Assembly: GCA_043228905.1 (NCBI GenBank) | Contig: JBHGNT010000004.1 | Coordinates: 25,234,001-25,298,000 of the forward strand | DNA length: 64,000 bases | DNA from: Azolla caroliniana | Taxonomy: Eukaryota > Polypodiophyta | Direction of reading: 5' to 3' | Shown: piece by piece, positions 50,084-63,391 of the stretch | Layout: the number at the start of each line of letters is the position of its first letter | Position numbering within the stretch: the first letter of the stretch is position 1 | Made by a program: the position numbers and the translations under genes | Notes under the pieces: model-generated | What the model saw: only the letters and a program-made list of their open reading frames with translations | Database searches by the model: none | Told to the model about the DNA's origin: nothing

Positions 50084-53000
50084 CTTATCTAGATATGAAG
50101 AAGATGCAACCTCAGTGTCCGTCTCATCGATAACAACGTTTTGCATGAACACTCTCAAGTCTTAAAGAGTTAATCAATACATTCTTAGAGATAGCTATCA
50201 CCACATTCTAAAAATTCCACCACCATGAACATAGAAACCCCGACCGTTTTGTTTCAGTTTTACGTTCCATCTACTCGGCACAAAAGCTTGAGTTACCTAG
50301 AGTCCTGTTATTTAAGGGGCCCACTTAAAACGCAGGCATACAAAATGTATATAATACCTAATTGGCTTATCTATCATTAACAAGTCGAAGCTCAATGGAA
50401 TATGATATTCTCTTTATATCCCAAATGGTTGACTGTCTCTTCTCGTTGTGCTATGATTGATAACCACTTTTATATATAATGGGATAGAACATACACCATT
50501 TCATGGTGGATCGAATTGGTGTGCGTCAATGGCTTCTTTGGTACCGCACAAAGTTGCAATTACTATGTCATTATATATATATGTATATATATATGTATGT
50601 ATGTATGTATAATATCACAAGAAGCATACCTAAGAGTGTAACCATTTCTTTGTAGATTACATTAAATGTACAACCATGATAAACAAATCACTCGAATTTC
50701 ATGTTTCTTACTTTCGTGTTGGCCACTACTTCATATTAAGTCATCGATGTCTATATTGTAGTATTCCAATTTCTTCACCCTTTCACCAATAGCATCCTTT
50801 TAGAAGCATACTTGGAGCCATTAGTTCAAAGTGGACACACCATGCAAACCTTGACCAAATGTAGTTGGAAACATTCGTTGACTAGGGGACTATATCAAGC
50901 TTGCGACTTCTCTCCCCCTAATGATTGAATATCCACACCTGTGTATAACAAATCATTTCACAAGCTTACTTCTTCTGTCTCCTCGAGATCCCATATCCTC
51001 GAAGAACCTAGAGCTCAACTTGACATCCATGTCATATATCACGTGAACTTCTAGTTTATACAATAACATGATGTTTTTTCACATATCTACAATGTCTAGT
51101 GAAAGGATGTGCCAACTACATGTCTTATTCATATGGGAAACTTTACTGTTGACAAGTTGGCTAGAAGAATTAATGCAAACTCCAACCATCCACACTAAAG
51201 TGTTAGGTATATTGGTTAACAAGTGATCATTTTAAGAAAAAAGGAAAGTTAGCCCTCAATTTAATGATACAAAAGTGTGTGTATCACAACCTCTATAATA
51301 AGCTATGTGGCATCAATCTCAATTTTCCTTTGTAGAAGAAAGTTGGTTTCCATGTGTTGTGCAATGAGGCGATGCAAATTCATGATCAAGGAAACATATC
51401 AACCTCTATAATATGTTATGTGCCATCAATCTAGTGTTTCCTTTGCAAAAGCAAGTTCTTTTTTATGTTTTGTCCAATAAGGAATGAAGGTGATGAAAAG
51501 TAATGATCAAGGAAACATATATCCTAGAATGACTTGGTCGTCATCCCATGGTAACATTGCATGCAACATGACTCGACATTGATTTCTTGTTAAGAATACA
51601 TATTACAAGTGATATAGAAGTTTGGCTCTTATAGTAGTGTGGCCCAAGGTAAAGTAGAAAAAATAAAAAAATAAGGGATCGCTTGGTGTCTTCCTTTCCT
51701 GAGTCAGGTATCTTAAATAGGAAACACGTATTGGTGTGGTACTTGACATACATACTACATAGTAAAACAAGCTAGCTTGGGCCAATAACATGGATAGTCC
51801 TTGTATGTGTACATGACTTTGATGACATTGAATAACTTAAACTACAAAAAACATTCAATGTATTTGTCTTGCATAATCAATAGCTTCTAAGAAGAGTATA
51901 TGACAATTGCATTGCTTATTTGTACTATAGGGATTGCATGAGGTGGTTCATCATATTCATAGGGAATGAGATAAGTAATGCATCCCTCAAGCATGGAAAT
52001 ACATGTGAACACTTTTTAATGATAATAAAGGGAAGGATGGTGGACTACCTTGCCAATGATCTCTTTTCTTATAATAACATGAAATAGACATAATAGTGTT
52101 TAGTCTCCAAGTATATAGCCACCCCCCATTCACATGGATGTCCAAATGTGTACACAACCAATGTGAATCCTATGATGCTAATATTCCTTTTTGCAAAGAG
52201 ATCACGAACTTCAATGTTCATGGCAAGAAAGTTATCGTGCACTTAATAAATACAAAATTATGTGTTTTAATACAGAAACTTAATGCCACAATAAATACAT
52301 CCTATGGCCACATGGCTTGGTTACTACTCTCAACTTCTTGATGATAAAACAAAAAGGAATCAAAGGCAAGATCTTGAACAATAAGTGGTTTATTGATGGG
52401 AAATTATGTCTATTGATATATCTCATAACGTAATCATTTCATGAAGCACCACCAAAGGGGATGCAACGTAGTTATGAGCTCAAGGAGAATACTTTTTGAG
52501 CTTATCACTATATTTATATAGGTCTCTAAGTCCACCATTCAACTTGGTCAAGGAAACCACCCATAAACCTAAAGTTAAAACAATATGTGTGGTCCAATCA
52601 CCAAATCCTAAGACGGTCACAACCTACAAGTAAATGAGAAAATTGATATTGATACGCGTCATTTCCATATTTGACTATACCATGACAATCTATTTCTTCA
52701 TTTCATTAGCATAACTACTACCATTTATACATTTATGATGTTACAGAAAATACTTGTGAAGGATGGATAACAATCAACAAAAAATTGTATAAACAATTAG
52801 CAAGGATCTTAGTAAAGATACTCCCCATATAAATCAGGAAAATGTGCGGATTGACAAACTTCAATTGCTCACTAAAGACTTGATAAAGTTCACTCATGAG
52901 TCCACCCACCCTCAATTGTTTCCCCTTGAAAGAGTGAAAGCACAAGTTCCAACTCATTTTCTCATTATCAACCTCCAAAATTAGAGAAACTTGTCGAGAA

Positions 53001-56000
53001 ATCTTCCCTTAAAGGGTGTACACAAGTGGGCATCTCATCTTTAATATCACATATTTATACCCAAGAAGGAAGCATAGTAGTGATCCACACATTGAGTTGT
53101 TTAAAAATGTAGGTGCATGTATATTGTCCCTCAACCTTATATTAACATTTTGTTGAGCATGACCCATCACACATTGTCCATGAAAGAACGTGTGACTGTC
53201 AATTATGATCATCCAACTCATGCTTCAAACTAAGGGTAAGAGGTTGATGTTTACGATGAACCCTATATCTCTAATAACTTAACATCTAGAACTTCAAAGG
53301 TTACAAGCTATCTTGTTGTAGTTCTTGTAAAAGGTATACCTTCGAAAAATTGCAGTAGTTCTATCCCAATCGATGAAAAAGCTAGCACCTCCATTCATGG
53401 TGCTTGAAGAAAGAGCACATTAATATGTAAACGAATGTGAGTCACAAGGGGTACAAGAGTGGTGCCATAGGAATTGATGGTAGATGTATAGTTTCAGAAA
53501 CTACGAGGAAAGATAAAATATCTCTCTCATATCTACATCACCTCTAGCTTTAGTCTCTCATATATTTATAACACATCTCTCTTTAGCCTTATAGGGTCCT
53601 TGTTTGTATAACCATTCTAGGTATGTCCAAAAGTGAATGTAGATAGGTGGCGTAATTATTTTTCTTCAAGTAAAATATATGTTTAAATATTTATCCAACC
53701 ATTTCAAACACTTCCAATATCATTTGGAGGTGCTTTGTCAAGAACCTTGAAGCTTCTCAAACAATAGTCTTTTTCTTATTTATCTATTTGTTGCAAAAAT
53801 ATCTTCTTTTTCTTCTTTGGGTTGGGGTTCACTTTTGTAAATTCCCCAAACAATAGAATCTTTTTATTATTGATTTATTTTGTGTCTTGGTTGAATAGTC
53901 ATGTAATGTTTATAATTGTGTTATGTTGGGCATGACTCAAGGATGTGTTTCTGAGCATAAAAAATTGAATCTTCATCCTAAACTCTTGTTAATTGATTTG
54001 TTCATTCTTTCTTCATGTATTGCCAATTTGTTACTCTCTCAAATTACTCATACCCCTTCGTGATCTTCAATAAATGTATCATGTATAGTGTAATATCAAA
54101 ATATAGCCCTTTCCTGTGCTTTATAAATAGTATTGAACTTTGGTTTAATTTGATGCTATGCGAAGAACCTTAAACTAGGGTTGACGTACCACAATGTTCT
54201 CGAGGCAAATTGGACAAATTGGAACATCTTAATGTTTAGACTCTAGAGAATTGTTGAACTTGTCTCAGGAATAGAAAAGAATGATTTATTTCTAGCAAGA
54301 AAATTGGCTAACAACCTCATAAGTGGAATCATCCCTGAAAATTTCAATTTATCCACAATACCAATAACACAAAAAACATAATAATCATAATAAACCTCGG
54401 TTAACTTGGACATATGCCATAGGGTTCAATTGTGCACAAATGTTGATTGATCAAGAATAATAAGTAATGTATAACATCTATATAGTGAGTTTTTCAATAA
54501 TATGTAGAGCTTCCCCTAACCATTCAACAAAACAACAATGCATGAAAAGCTACTATATTTATTTGCATATGCATAATGTGAGCTCTGAGTTGCTATAGAT
54601 AGCCTTGGATTCATAAGTGGCCATAGTTACTCACAATAAAAACAAATATCATAATCAATTAATTATTCTCATTTTTGCATTCTCTATTGTCTAGATATTC
54701 TCTCTCCAAGACTATTCCATGTTTATTGTGCTCTCTTACATGTGTGTTTAGAGATGCTATGTCTCTAGCTTCTCTCTCTACACTCTATTGTGTAAAGTGT
54801 GTTCTCATGTGTTGACCATGACCCCTTCCACCATCAGTAAGTTACAAAAACATTTTATGACAACATCGTACTCTTGATTTGTGTGTTGTTAGTATCTTGC
54901 AACCACCTCGTATTGTTGTTGCCTTACACTAGAATAGTGGCTCATCCCCTCAAACACACACTTTGCTATAATGATTTGCATAGGACTTTGACTTAATTTT
55001 GTTGCATAACATTGGCCAACGACAATGCTGATGTTGACATATTACAAGAGGTTTTATGTATTATGGTATTGTTTTAGTACATCCATTACGGCAAGAGGAG
55101 AGGAGATTCAAAGGCTAGAATCTAAAGGTCTCCAAACTTGTGATGATCTAAGGAATGGCAACAATGCCACAATATGTGAAAGTGAAAGACCATATGAGCT
55201 TCAAGCTAGCTATATGTCATGAAATCGAGATGTGGAACTTTTTACAACTAGAATTCAAGCATGTCAATGAAGATATGTCATCCTTTGTTCTTGAAAACCT
55301 TTGCTATATGTGCAAGTACAACTTTAAACTCCATCCTCTACAAGCACAAGGGTCGATGGTAGATCTATATTGGATTTAGGGTACAAGTTAGTTCATTCAC
55401 CAATTGAAATTAAAGTATGCCCCCAAAACTATTACTAGTTGAATGGATCATTTCATTCAATGTTATATGGACCAAGCAAAAGGCAACCAAGGTTGGAAAA
55501 TTTTCTATATGAAACAAAGGTAGATAGACACTCTTCTTCGTTGGTTCCTCAATTGCTCAACAATGGAAAGTCTTCAAGAATTCTATCTAGGGTATGCGCA
55601 TTATAAACAAAATAAATTTCACTCAAAGAAATTCTCCTAAGGGAAGTTAATGATATCCCTCGTCACATTTGGCTTCGATTGAAGTATTTAAGGGTAGTAC
55701 TGATCAACAAAAAAAATTAAGCATCGAAGATGTACTAAAACAAAAAAGAAGAAAGTGGAGAATCTCATAGGCCAAATAATGAAGTTGAGATAAAGCTTAG
55801 TGTGGAAAGAGCCCACAAGAAACCACCTGGGCAAGATATATTTGCTATTAAGGAAAGTGTTGCCCACAAACACGCAATAGTGGTTGCTAATTTTTGAAGG
55901 TGTTGCCATCAATCCCACCTAGTCCACTAAGAGGTATTTTTTCCTTGGTAAAAAAATGTGTTTAGGTATGGTACTTTGCCGATCTTGGAACCAAAGCCTA

Positions 56001-56700
56001 TAAGTCACTATCTAATATAATTGTTGTTTATGCCCCAATAAAGTGATGATATGTATAACTCATTTTTCTACTATATTCTTTCTAATCGTGCTACAAAGAA
56101 AAAAACATTGCGCAAACAACTAATATCCATCTTTCTTGTGTATTTGTCTTGAGCCTTGCGAGGTTGTGTAGTTATATCAATATGATAAATACAAATGGAC
56201 TAGGAAAATAATGTCATGTTGGTATGTTGCTTAAAAGGAACTTGGAAGTATGGTTTATGGGATTCAAGGATCACTAGAGAGAGAGAGAGAGAGAGAGAGA
56301 GAAGGAATGGTTTTATTTCACTCCTCACTTTCCATTCTACCACTACAATTGCTAGTCATTTGACCCTAGTTTATAGCCAGGTTGGCAACCTAATAACTTA
56401 TTGAACTTGATTATTGGATCAAATGACAATAGTAAGCCCTTAAAATATCTTATAAGATCAACAGTTGGCAATTAGAATCTCCCTTTTCGGAATTTGTCAA
56501 CATGCTAAGATTTAATCATAAAAAATTTAAGGACATAACACATAAATAGTTGCGTGATGCCAAGTCACAATTAAGACTTTAACTCCGCATTCACACAATG
56601 ACATGTTAATTTTGCAAATAATTTCAACATCACAATTTTGTGGTTATGTCGGAGGCATTGAACCATCATCTCATTTTTGCAAACATTTCATTTCTTCTTT
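50082..56700. other. AT-rich intergenic region with decayed repeats
   Basis: No gene was recognised. It includes (AT)n/(GTAT)n at about 50571-50611, an imperfect duplication of about 116 bp near 51288-51520 (CAACCTCTATAATA then GATCAAGGAAACATAT), and a (GA)n run at 56277-56301. Frames at about 55.0-56.0 kb read like a decayed element, but no diagnostic domain could be picked out. Confidence 0.45.
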
Positions 56701-56728
56701 TTCCAAAAAATGATACTATATTAGTATT

Positions 56729-57271
56729 TTTTTTTTTTCCAAAATGAAGCTACTTTCCCATTAGTTAGGTAAGATTATTACAAAGAGACTGTACAAGGAG
56801 GCTTAAGCATAGAACAGGGAATCCCCCTCCGCTCAAGTCCTAGAAATCGAGACTAGTTACAACGCCTTTCGGACAAACTACTTAGTGTAAGTACCAACAG
56901 CTAAAACAATGCCCTGTACTGATGACTAGTACGAGACAACTCTTGGGGCCGACAACAGAGGGAGGGTGGTAAGTGAGCCGGAAACAGCCAACGTGGGGGT
57001 TGGTAGTTCCACCTCGGGCCACTTCCTCCTAGTGTCACCATAGGCGTGTTCCGCCATTTCTGCCAAAAACGCAAACGGGCAGTATCCACGTCAGAGGAGT
57101 GGCTGCAAACCTCGTCCAATTGCCCTCGTAGGCAGCTAATAACCACAAACCATATGTCCATGATCACTTCCTCTGGGGGTTGCACCAGATCCTGGAAGAC
57201 CTTTAGGCAACGCGCTTTCCATACGTACCACACGGTGAAGCCTGCGATCAACATCCAAATGTTCGGGAACC
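56729..57271 (-). mobile_element. 5'-truncated LINE insertion with target-site duplication
   Basis: A 543-bp insertion is bounded by direct repeats GATACTATATTAGTATT (56712-56728) and GATACTACATTAGTATT (57272-57288), 17 bp with one mismatch. It starts on the + strand with a T-run at about 56727-56739, which is a poly(A) tail in minus orientation. The minus strand then reads the VWYVWKARCLKVFQD segment and a tryptophan-rich C-terminus (57254-56901). All hallmarks of target-primed insertion are therefore visible: A-tail, 5' truncation and target-site duplication. Confidence 0.85.
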
Positions 57272-57288
57272 GATACTACATTAGTATT

Positions 57289-57650
57289 AAGAAACTCCTT
57301 AAGGATATACATACAAGATGTACCTTTCAATAATAAACCCCTTTTTCTAAATTCTAACCGTTGGCTTAAATAAATGTTTCGGTGTAGAGTAGAACTACTC
57401 CACCTTATCAGAAATCCGTCTATAAAATATGTCTCTATCCCAGGTGGCATGAAACTCCGATCGCTTGAACCGTGAGTGTTGAATATTACCTTTTATATTA
57501 TCCAAAGAACCTCTGAGATTATGCACAATCTCTATCCAAATCCTAGAAATTATTTGGGCAGGTCTTTCAATGACATTTTGAAATACCTTCAAACATCGAG
57601 CCTTCCAAATATACCAAATTGTGATACTACTTACCAATTGCCATATTTAA
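57289..57650 (-). mobile_element. Older LINE remnant hosting the 56.7-57.3 kb insertion
   Basis: The minus-strand frame at 57637-57395 encodes ITIWYIWKARCLKVFQNV and RRISDKVE, homologous to the inserted element and to the remnant at 35.6 kb. It is interrupted on its 3' side by the younger insertion. Members of the same broad LINE group have thus landed in one another. Confidence 0.7.
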
Positions 57651-60600
57651 GGTTTATCAATTTCTATTTGTGGATTCAAAGGTATCAATGTTTTTTGCAT
57701 CAAACCATGTCTCATAGCAATAGCATTTGCAACCTCCTCTTGATGGTCCATAATACCGCTCCCCATGTATACACGATTTGAGGATGTACTAGTATTAATG
57801 GTGTTATTATTCGTTTCCATATTTCCATCGCAAAACCATGCTCCACAAACAATGCTTAACAGTCTCTGCTAGATCCATAAAGAAAGGGCACATATTGTCT
57901 ACATTCCCTTTTCATCAACCATCAACTGGTATAGCTCTATGAACCAACAATCAATGGAAACAAACAATTTTTCTACTCATTGTTATGCCCCACAACAATT
58001 TTTGAAATTGTTTGAGATGTTATCGAAAAATTCCATTTTGTCTCTAGAAAACATTTCCCTTTACTTCATGGATAATTCATTGTAATGACAAGTCTCAATG
58101 AATTCGTATCCCTTGAGCAAAATGGCCTATTGAAAGATGTATGTAATGATGTCTCTACATTGGAAATTTCAAATGAGCATGAAATTAGAGATGAATGCTT
58201 TATCAACAGATGACATAACCCACATGTTTACTCTGGAAATTAGAGGTGAATGTTCATTACGCATATATACATATTGCACATTGATGTCGGTCACTTCCAC
58301 AAGCATAAGCTAATATGAATGACTTGGGCATAATGCGAGCTTGGTGTGCTTCCACACTATGCCTAACCAGTTGTCTAAAATCTATGTGAATAGGCTTACA
58401 AAAACTTACTAGAATTTTTTTATTTAATATAGACAAATGAATGAATGACAAAAAAAGGAGATAGAACTAATTGTGCATATGGAGCACTATAGGACTATTT
58501 TTATCATCTCATTTAACGTGCTTTACGTTTGAAAGGCCATCAATATCTTATTACAAATTTGGTAGAAAGTAACAAGACGACAAATTATGTAAGAACAATA
58601 GGGTCCTGATATCTATATATAAAATCAAGGTTACAATATAAAATTTATCCTATACTCGTATATAAAATATATCATAATTGAAGAAGAACAACACCACCAC
58701 TAAATTCTTGTGATCTTAGAAACCTTGACCTATTTTCATATCCATATTATACTTTCTAAGGGTGGATTCACACTCATTTGGGTGCTCTAAGTCTTTTGCA
58801 AAGTGCCCTTCCACTTTCTCGCCTAAAACTCTTTTATGTCTCCAATGCATTTATTCCGCTTCTTTAACACCTTATCTTTCATCTTTCGAATCCTTTTTAT
58901 CTCCGTACCACCATTTCGAAATTAATAATATTATGTAATGTAGTCTATGTAAATTACTTTTATAATGTAGCTTAAAATGGTCACACACTAACTTAATCCC
59001 CATAATTCTTGTAAAACGTAATCGCTCAAGCCTATGTACCATAGGCTATAAATAATCAAGACTACTATAACGAGGTGACAAACAAAGCTTTACATGCTTG
59101 CTCACAGGATTGGTAGAGATTAGAGAAAGAGAGGGAAATTAATAAATGATACAGAGAGAGCGGGAACAAATCATTGTAGAAAAAGGGGGGACAATGAGAT
59201 ATAAAAAGAAGGTTAAATCAACAAATGATTGGATCTATGACAGAACAACATAAACAAGATAGAAATCCCCAAGATTTCATTGAGAAAAATAATCACACCG
59301 TGCATTGGGTAGACTTAAAAAGACTATATACAATTTAAATAGTTTCTCGTCTTTTACTTTAGACCTTAGGATCTCACAAAACAAAACTTCGGTCCATCTA
59401 ATGTTAAAGTATTCATCCACAAAATGATTGATTGGATGAAGATTCTTTGTCCATTTTATATCATGCTATAAGGGCTCTACAACTTTCCGGTTTAGGGTTA
59501 TATTTAATCTCTTCCATTTGGACCATAATAGCGATTGTGATTGAACAACTATAAGTAGTACAACAAAAGGTTGGAAGGCAGTCCATTCAAAGATAGTTTT
59601 CAACTTGAACATATCATTGCCTTCATGTAGCTTCACATGGAATAATACACTCGTGTAAAGAATTATACAATCTGTAAAACGGATATGGATGGTGATTTTG
59701 AAATCAAGTCTCTATTTGCATTGGAAAACAATTGTAAGTTCATCGAGCAAACCTTTATCCACATGAAAATGATGAAATATATTTATTGTCTAGATCATAT
59801 CCATGTAGCAAATAGAAACTTTCACTCTTCAAATTTATTCCTATGGTGTGAGATATCTTATAAATATGGACACGACAAGACATGTGACAAGGGAAAGGTA
59901 GGGAAATAGAAGATGATGCAATGTGATTTGGTGGATTGGTTCTTTGAGCAATAACTTTTAAATGCTTATTCTAGGAGAATTTCCCTCTTTACGTTCTTGT
60001 TTCACATCTATGTTTTTATGCAGAAAGTCGAATGTTGAGCTCCTCATTGATTGGGAGAAAAATAAATAACAATGATTCAAGGTTTTTTCTAGAGAAAGAG
60101 AAGAAATGACTAAGAATTTGTGTATCCATACATCTTAGGGTGTGGTTGTGTTATGTTGAAAGTTGAAACTATGTTGATACATCTAAACTACAAACATATA
60201 TAATAGGATTTATACTTAGATATCAATTTCATTTCTTCATTGTTTGCACATGCTAAACCTAGGATTGCATGATCTTTAAAGTTCTTCAACGATAAGTTAT
60301 TCATGAACCTTCATTACCACTTAATACAAAATTTGATCCCACCACTTATGATAGCGGGAAACATTGAAAACACTTTGTTAGTTGATCTTGAAACTTCAAA
60401 ACAAGTTTATGAACAGACATTGGTTATAAAAGAACTAAGAGATCATAACACCCAATAAGAAGACTACTGATAAAGTTGCTCTTAAAATGGCCGCAAGAAA
60501 CTTGACGAATTCAATGTTGATTGTGTTTTCATTGTCCAATAATTTTACACCTATGCTTATTACAAAAGACATGTATCTAGGGAGCATTCAACTATTTTGT

Positions 60601-61140
60601 CTCTTAGGTGTAAAATATTTGAAACACTTCATTGAGCATCATTAACCATACATATGTATACACCGCATTATGTATCCCTTTAACTTCTTTTCCATCAAAA
60701 TCCGTGACCAGAAACATTTCGTTTCCACATTATGTTTCTAGAAATTGTTGCCATTTTGTAACGCCAATATACATAAATAGACCCAACATTTCGAGAAAGA
60801 ATGCAACACATTGTTATGTGCAATAGTCTTTTGAATTATTAGAACATATAATTGTTGAAAAAGGACCTATTGTAAACCAAGTTCATTGATTCATAAAGCA
60901 TCATTTGTATAAATTGTTGCGTTACAAGGTTGTTAAGTTTTCCTTGTCACATTCTACTAGAAGTAGTCTTACACTAGGCTTTATCATCTTTCTTATGGTC
61001 ATATGATATCTATATCTATTCTCCCTTCATATTTCCTTTTTATAAGTTAGTGAGAGCGTGACCCTTCTGTCATTCTTAATTGAGCTTTTTATAAGTCATA
61101 ACTATGGATGTGGCTTCTCAATTTCAATAATTGAGCTTTT
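57651..61140. other. AT-rich intergenic DNA, no gene seen
   Basis: Both strands were read without finding a recognisable domain, splice-supported exon chain, tRNA or rRNA. Short frames (for example 59685-59909) have no identifiable content. Confidence 0.45.
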
Positions 61141-61226
61141 GATGACACTTTTTCACATTTTCCTTCTCTGTCTCTGGCGAAAACACATAATTATATTGAT
61201 AAATGTATGTGAAAAAGACACACACA

Positions 61227-61262
<36 letters not shown>
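61141..61262 (-). mobile_element. LINE family-2 3' end with CT microsatellite
   Basis: GCGAAAACACATAATTATATTGATAAATGTATGTG at about 61178-61212 matches the family-2 terminus found at 16.1, 31.2 and 61.6 kb. It is cut by CACACACA and (CT)n (61222-61262). Only the extreme 3' terminal segment is kept. Confidence 0.6.
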
Positions 61263-61265
<3 letters not shown>

Positions 61266-61450
61266 CGTAAGTACCTTACCCTAGTGGTAACTTGGTAAGT
61301 TGTTACACTACAAGCACTAGTTCGAAACCCAATTAAGTATCTCACATCTCTATTACATACTTCATACATATCTCTTTTAATTCACTAGATGCCACTGTGA
61401 AATGTTGAACCCATGACCTCCTTGTCTCCATCGGGCAACCTTGTCAACTG

Positions 61451-61455
<5 letters not shown>
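61263..61455 (-). mobile_element. SINE-like element 1 with tRNA-like head
   Basis: On the minus strand the element reads GCTCAGTTGACAAGGTTGCC (A-box region, about 61436-61454) and GGTCATGGGTTCAACA (B-box region, about 61405-61420). It then has a body ending TTGTAGTGTAACAACTTACC and a GA-rich tail at 61222-61262. This is the layout of a tRNA-derived SINE. On the + strand TAGTGGTAACTTGG and GTTCGAAAC (61320-61328) also resemble pol III boxes, so orientation is not fully certain. Confidence 0.5.
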
Positions 61456-61487
<32 letters not shown>

Positions 61488-61490
<3 letters not shown>

Positions 61491-61607
61491 ATTAGTTTAC
61501 CCTATTGGTAAGTTGTTACACTACAAGCCATTATGGAATGTAGGGGTTAAACCCATGACCTCTTGGTCTCCATTGGGCAACCTTACCAATTGAGCTACAT
61601 CCATCTG
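61488..61607 (-). mobile_element. SINE-like element 2 with tRNA-like head
   Basis: This is a second, shorter copy. On the minus strand GGATGTAGCTCAATTGGTAAGG is followed by GTTGCCCAATGGAGACC and GGTCATGGGTTTAACCCC, then CTACATTCC, which nearly pairs with GGATGTAG as an acceptor-stem-like helix. The B-box C is changed to T. The shared GTTGTTACACTACAAG body block (as read on +) and a GA tail (+ strand CT run 61453-61487) follow. It is not a functional tRNA gene. Confidence 0.55.
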
Positions 61608-61624
61608 GGCTCTCTCTCTCTCTA

Positions 61625-62170
61625 GTGAAAACACACAATTATATTATTAATAAATGTGTGTAAAAAACACTACTCACAATGGGTGTGACAATGGAGTATG
61701 GTCACCCACTAACTACACTACATGGGTAATGGAACATGTTGAATTGCCAATAGGCAAGACGAACACTCTATTGAGGAAAGAATTTCCACTTGCTCCAATA
61801 AAGAAAATTGCCACAGTAGTACGCCCTTCAGCTTTTGTAGATATGCTTTCACTCCATGTCTACCATTGAATACAAAAGCGTTGCACACGTTCCAATTATG
61901 ACGCAATCTCCAATATCTCAGAAATAGAAAAACGATCTCCATCTCTGATTATGGGTCAACTTGTGTAAATTGTGCAAACACCCAATGTCTAGGTGCCAAA
62001 TAACACCGTGATAAAACTTGCCAAATTTGAGAAATGTAACTCCAAATCTAACAAGTAATCAGACATGGTATAAAACTTGCCAAATTTGAGAAATGTAACT
62101 CCAAATCTAACAAGTAATCAGACTATCTTCCATTTGAACAATGCAAAAAAAGCAATTACCCGTTTCTAGT
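61625..62170 (-). mobile_element. LINE family-2 remnant
   Basis: Starting just after a CT run, AGTGAAAACACACAATTAT is the 3' terminus in minus orientation. The frame at 61942-61718 (NWNVCNAFVFNG, KLKGVLLWQF) is homologous to the remnant at 31.2-31.6 kb. A 61-bp tandem duplication (ATAAAACTTGCCAAATTTGAG, at about 62010 and 62071) lies in it. The element leads directly into the tandem array. Confidence 0.7.
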
Positions 62171-62525
62171 CTACGACGCTTTAGAGCTAATCCCAAAGGC
62201 AATCCTCCAATCGAAACTCTCCAAATGAAGACCTTTGCTACAAGTGGCAATTTAGAATGCCAACTACGTTGTAAGATCTGCCACCAACATGATCAAATTT
62301 GTGTATTTTCCATTCTTCTTCAGCCTTAGATGATAGCCATCCAAGATACTCAATAGAGCAATGATACAAAAGATTAGTAACTTCACTTATAACAACGGCG
62401 TTTGACCCTGTAAACACCAATCAATCCACGATTGTTCTCCTGTTTGTAGAGGTAAGGGACCTTACATCAATGCAATATTTTGTAGTTGTTGCCAAATAAA
62501 CCCATAATTAGGCGGGATGCATAAT

Positions 62526-62577
<52 letters not shown>

Positions 62578-62930
62578 ACGACGCTTTAGAGCTAATCCCA
62601 AAGGCAATCCTCCAATCGAAACTCTCCAAATGAAGACCTTTGCTACAAGTGGCAATTTAGAATGCCAACTACGTTGTAAGATCTGCCACCAACATGATCA
62701 AATTTGTGTATTTTCCATTCTTCTTCAGCCTTAGATGATAGCCATCCAAGATACTCAATAGAGCAATGATACAAAAGATTAGTAACTTCACTTATAACAA
62801 CGGCGTTTGACCCTGTAAACACCAATCAATCCACGATTGTTCTCCTGTTTGTAGAGGTAAGGGACCTTACATCAATGCAATATTTTGTAGTTGTTGCCAA
62901 ATAAACCCATAATTAGGCGGGATGCATAAT

Positions 62931-62984
<54 letters not shown>

Positions 62985-63337
62985 ACGACGCTTTAGAGCT
63001 AATCCCAAAGGCAATCCTCCAATCGAAACTCTCCAAATGAAGACCTTTGCTACAAGTGGCAATTTAGAATGCCAACTACGTTGTAAGATCTGCCACCAAC
63101 ATGATCAAATTTGTGTATTTTCCATTCTTCTTCAGCCTTAGATGATAGCCATCCAAGATACTCAATAGAGCAATGATACAAAAGATTAGTAACTTCACTT
63201 ATAACAACGGCGTTTGACCCTGTAAACACCAATCAATCCACGATTGTTCTCCTGTTTGTAGAGGTAAGGGACCTTACATCAATGCAATATTTTGTAGTTG
63301 TTGCCAAATAAACCCATAATTAGGCGGGATGCATAAT

Positions 63338-63391
<54 letters not shown>

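Noticed and set aside
57046-57333. Frames on the + strand over the LINE insertion
   Set aside because: They are antisense to a clear LINE segment on the minus strand.
61263-61607. Functional tRNA gene
   Set aside because: The stems are incomplete, the B-box is mutated in one copy, no clear anticodon arm was found, and the sequences are embedded in repeat tails. A SINE-like origin fits better.
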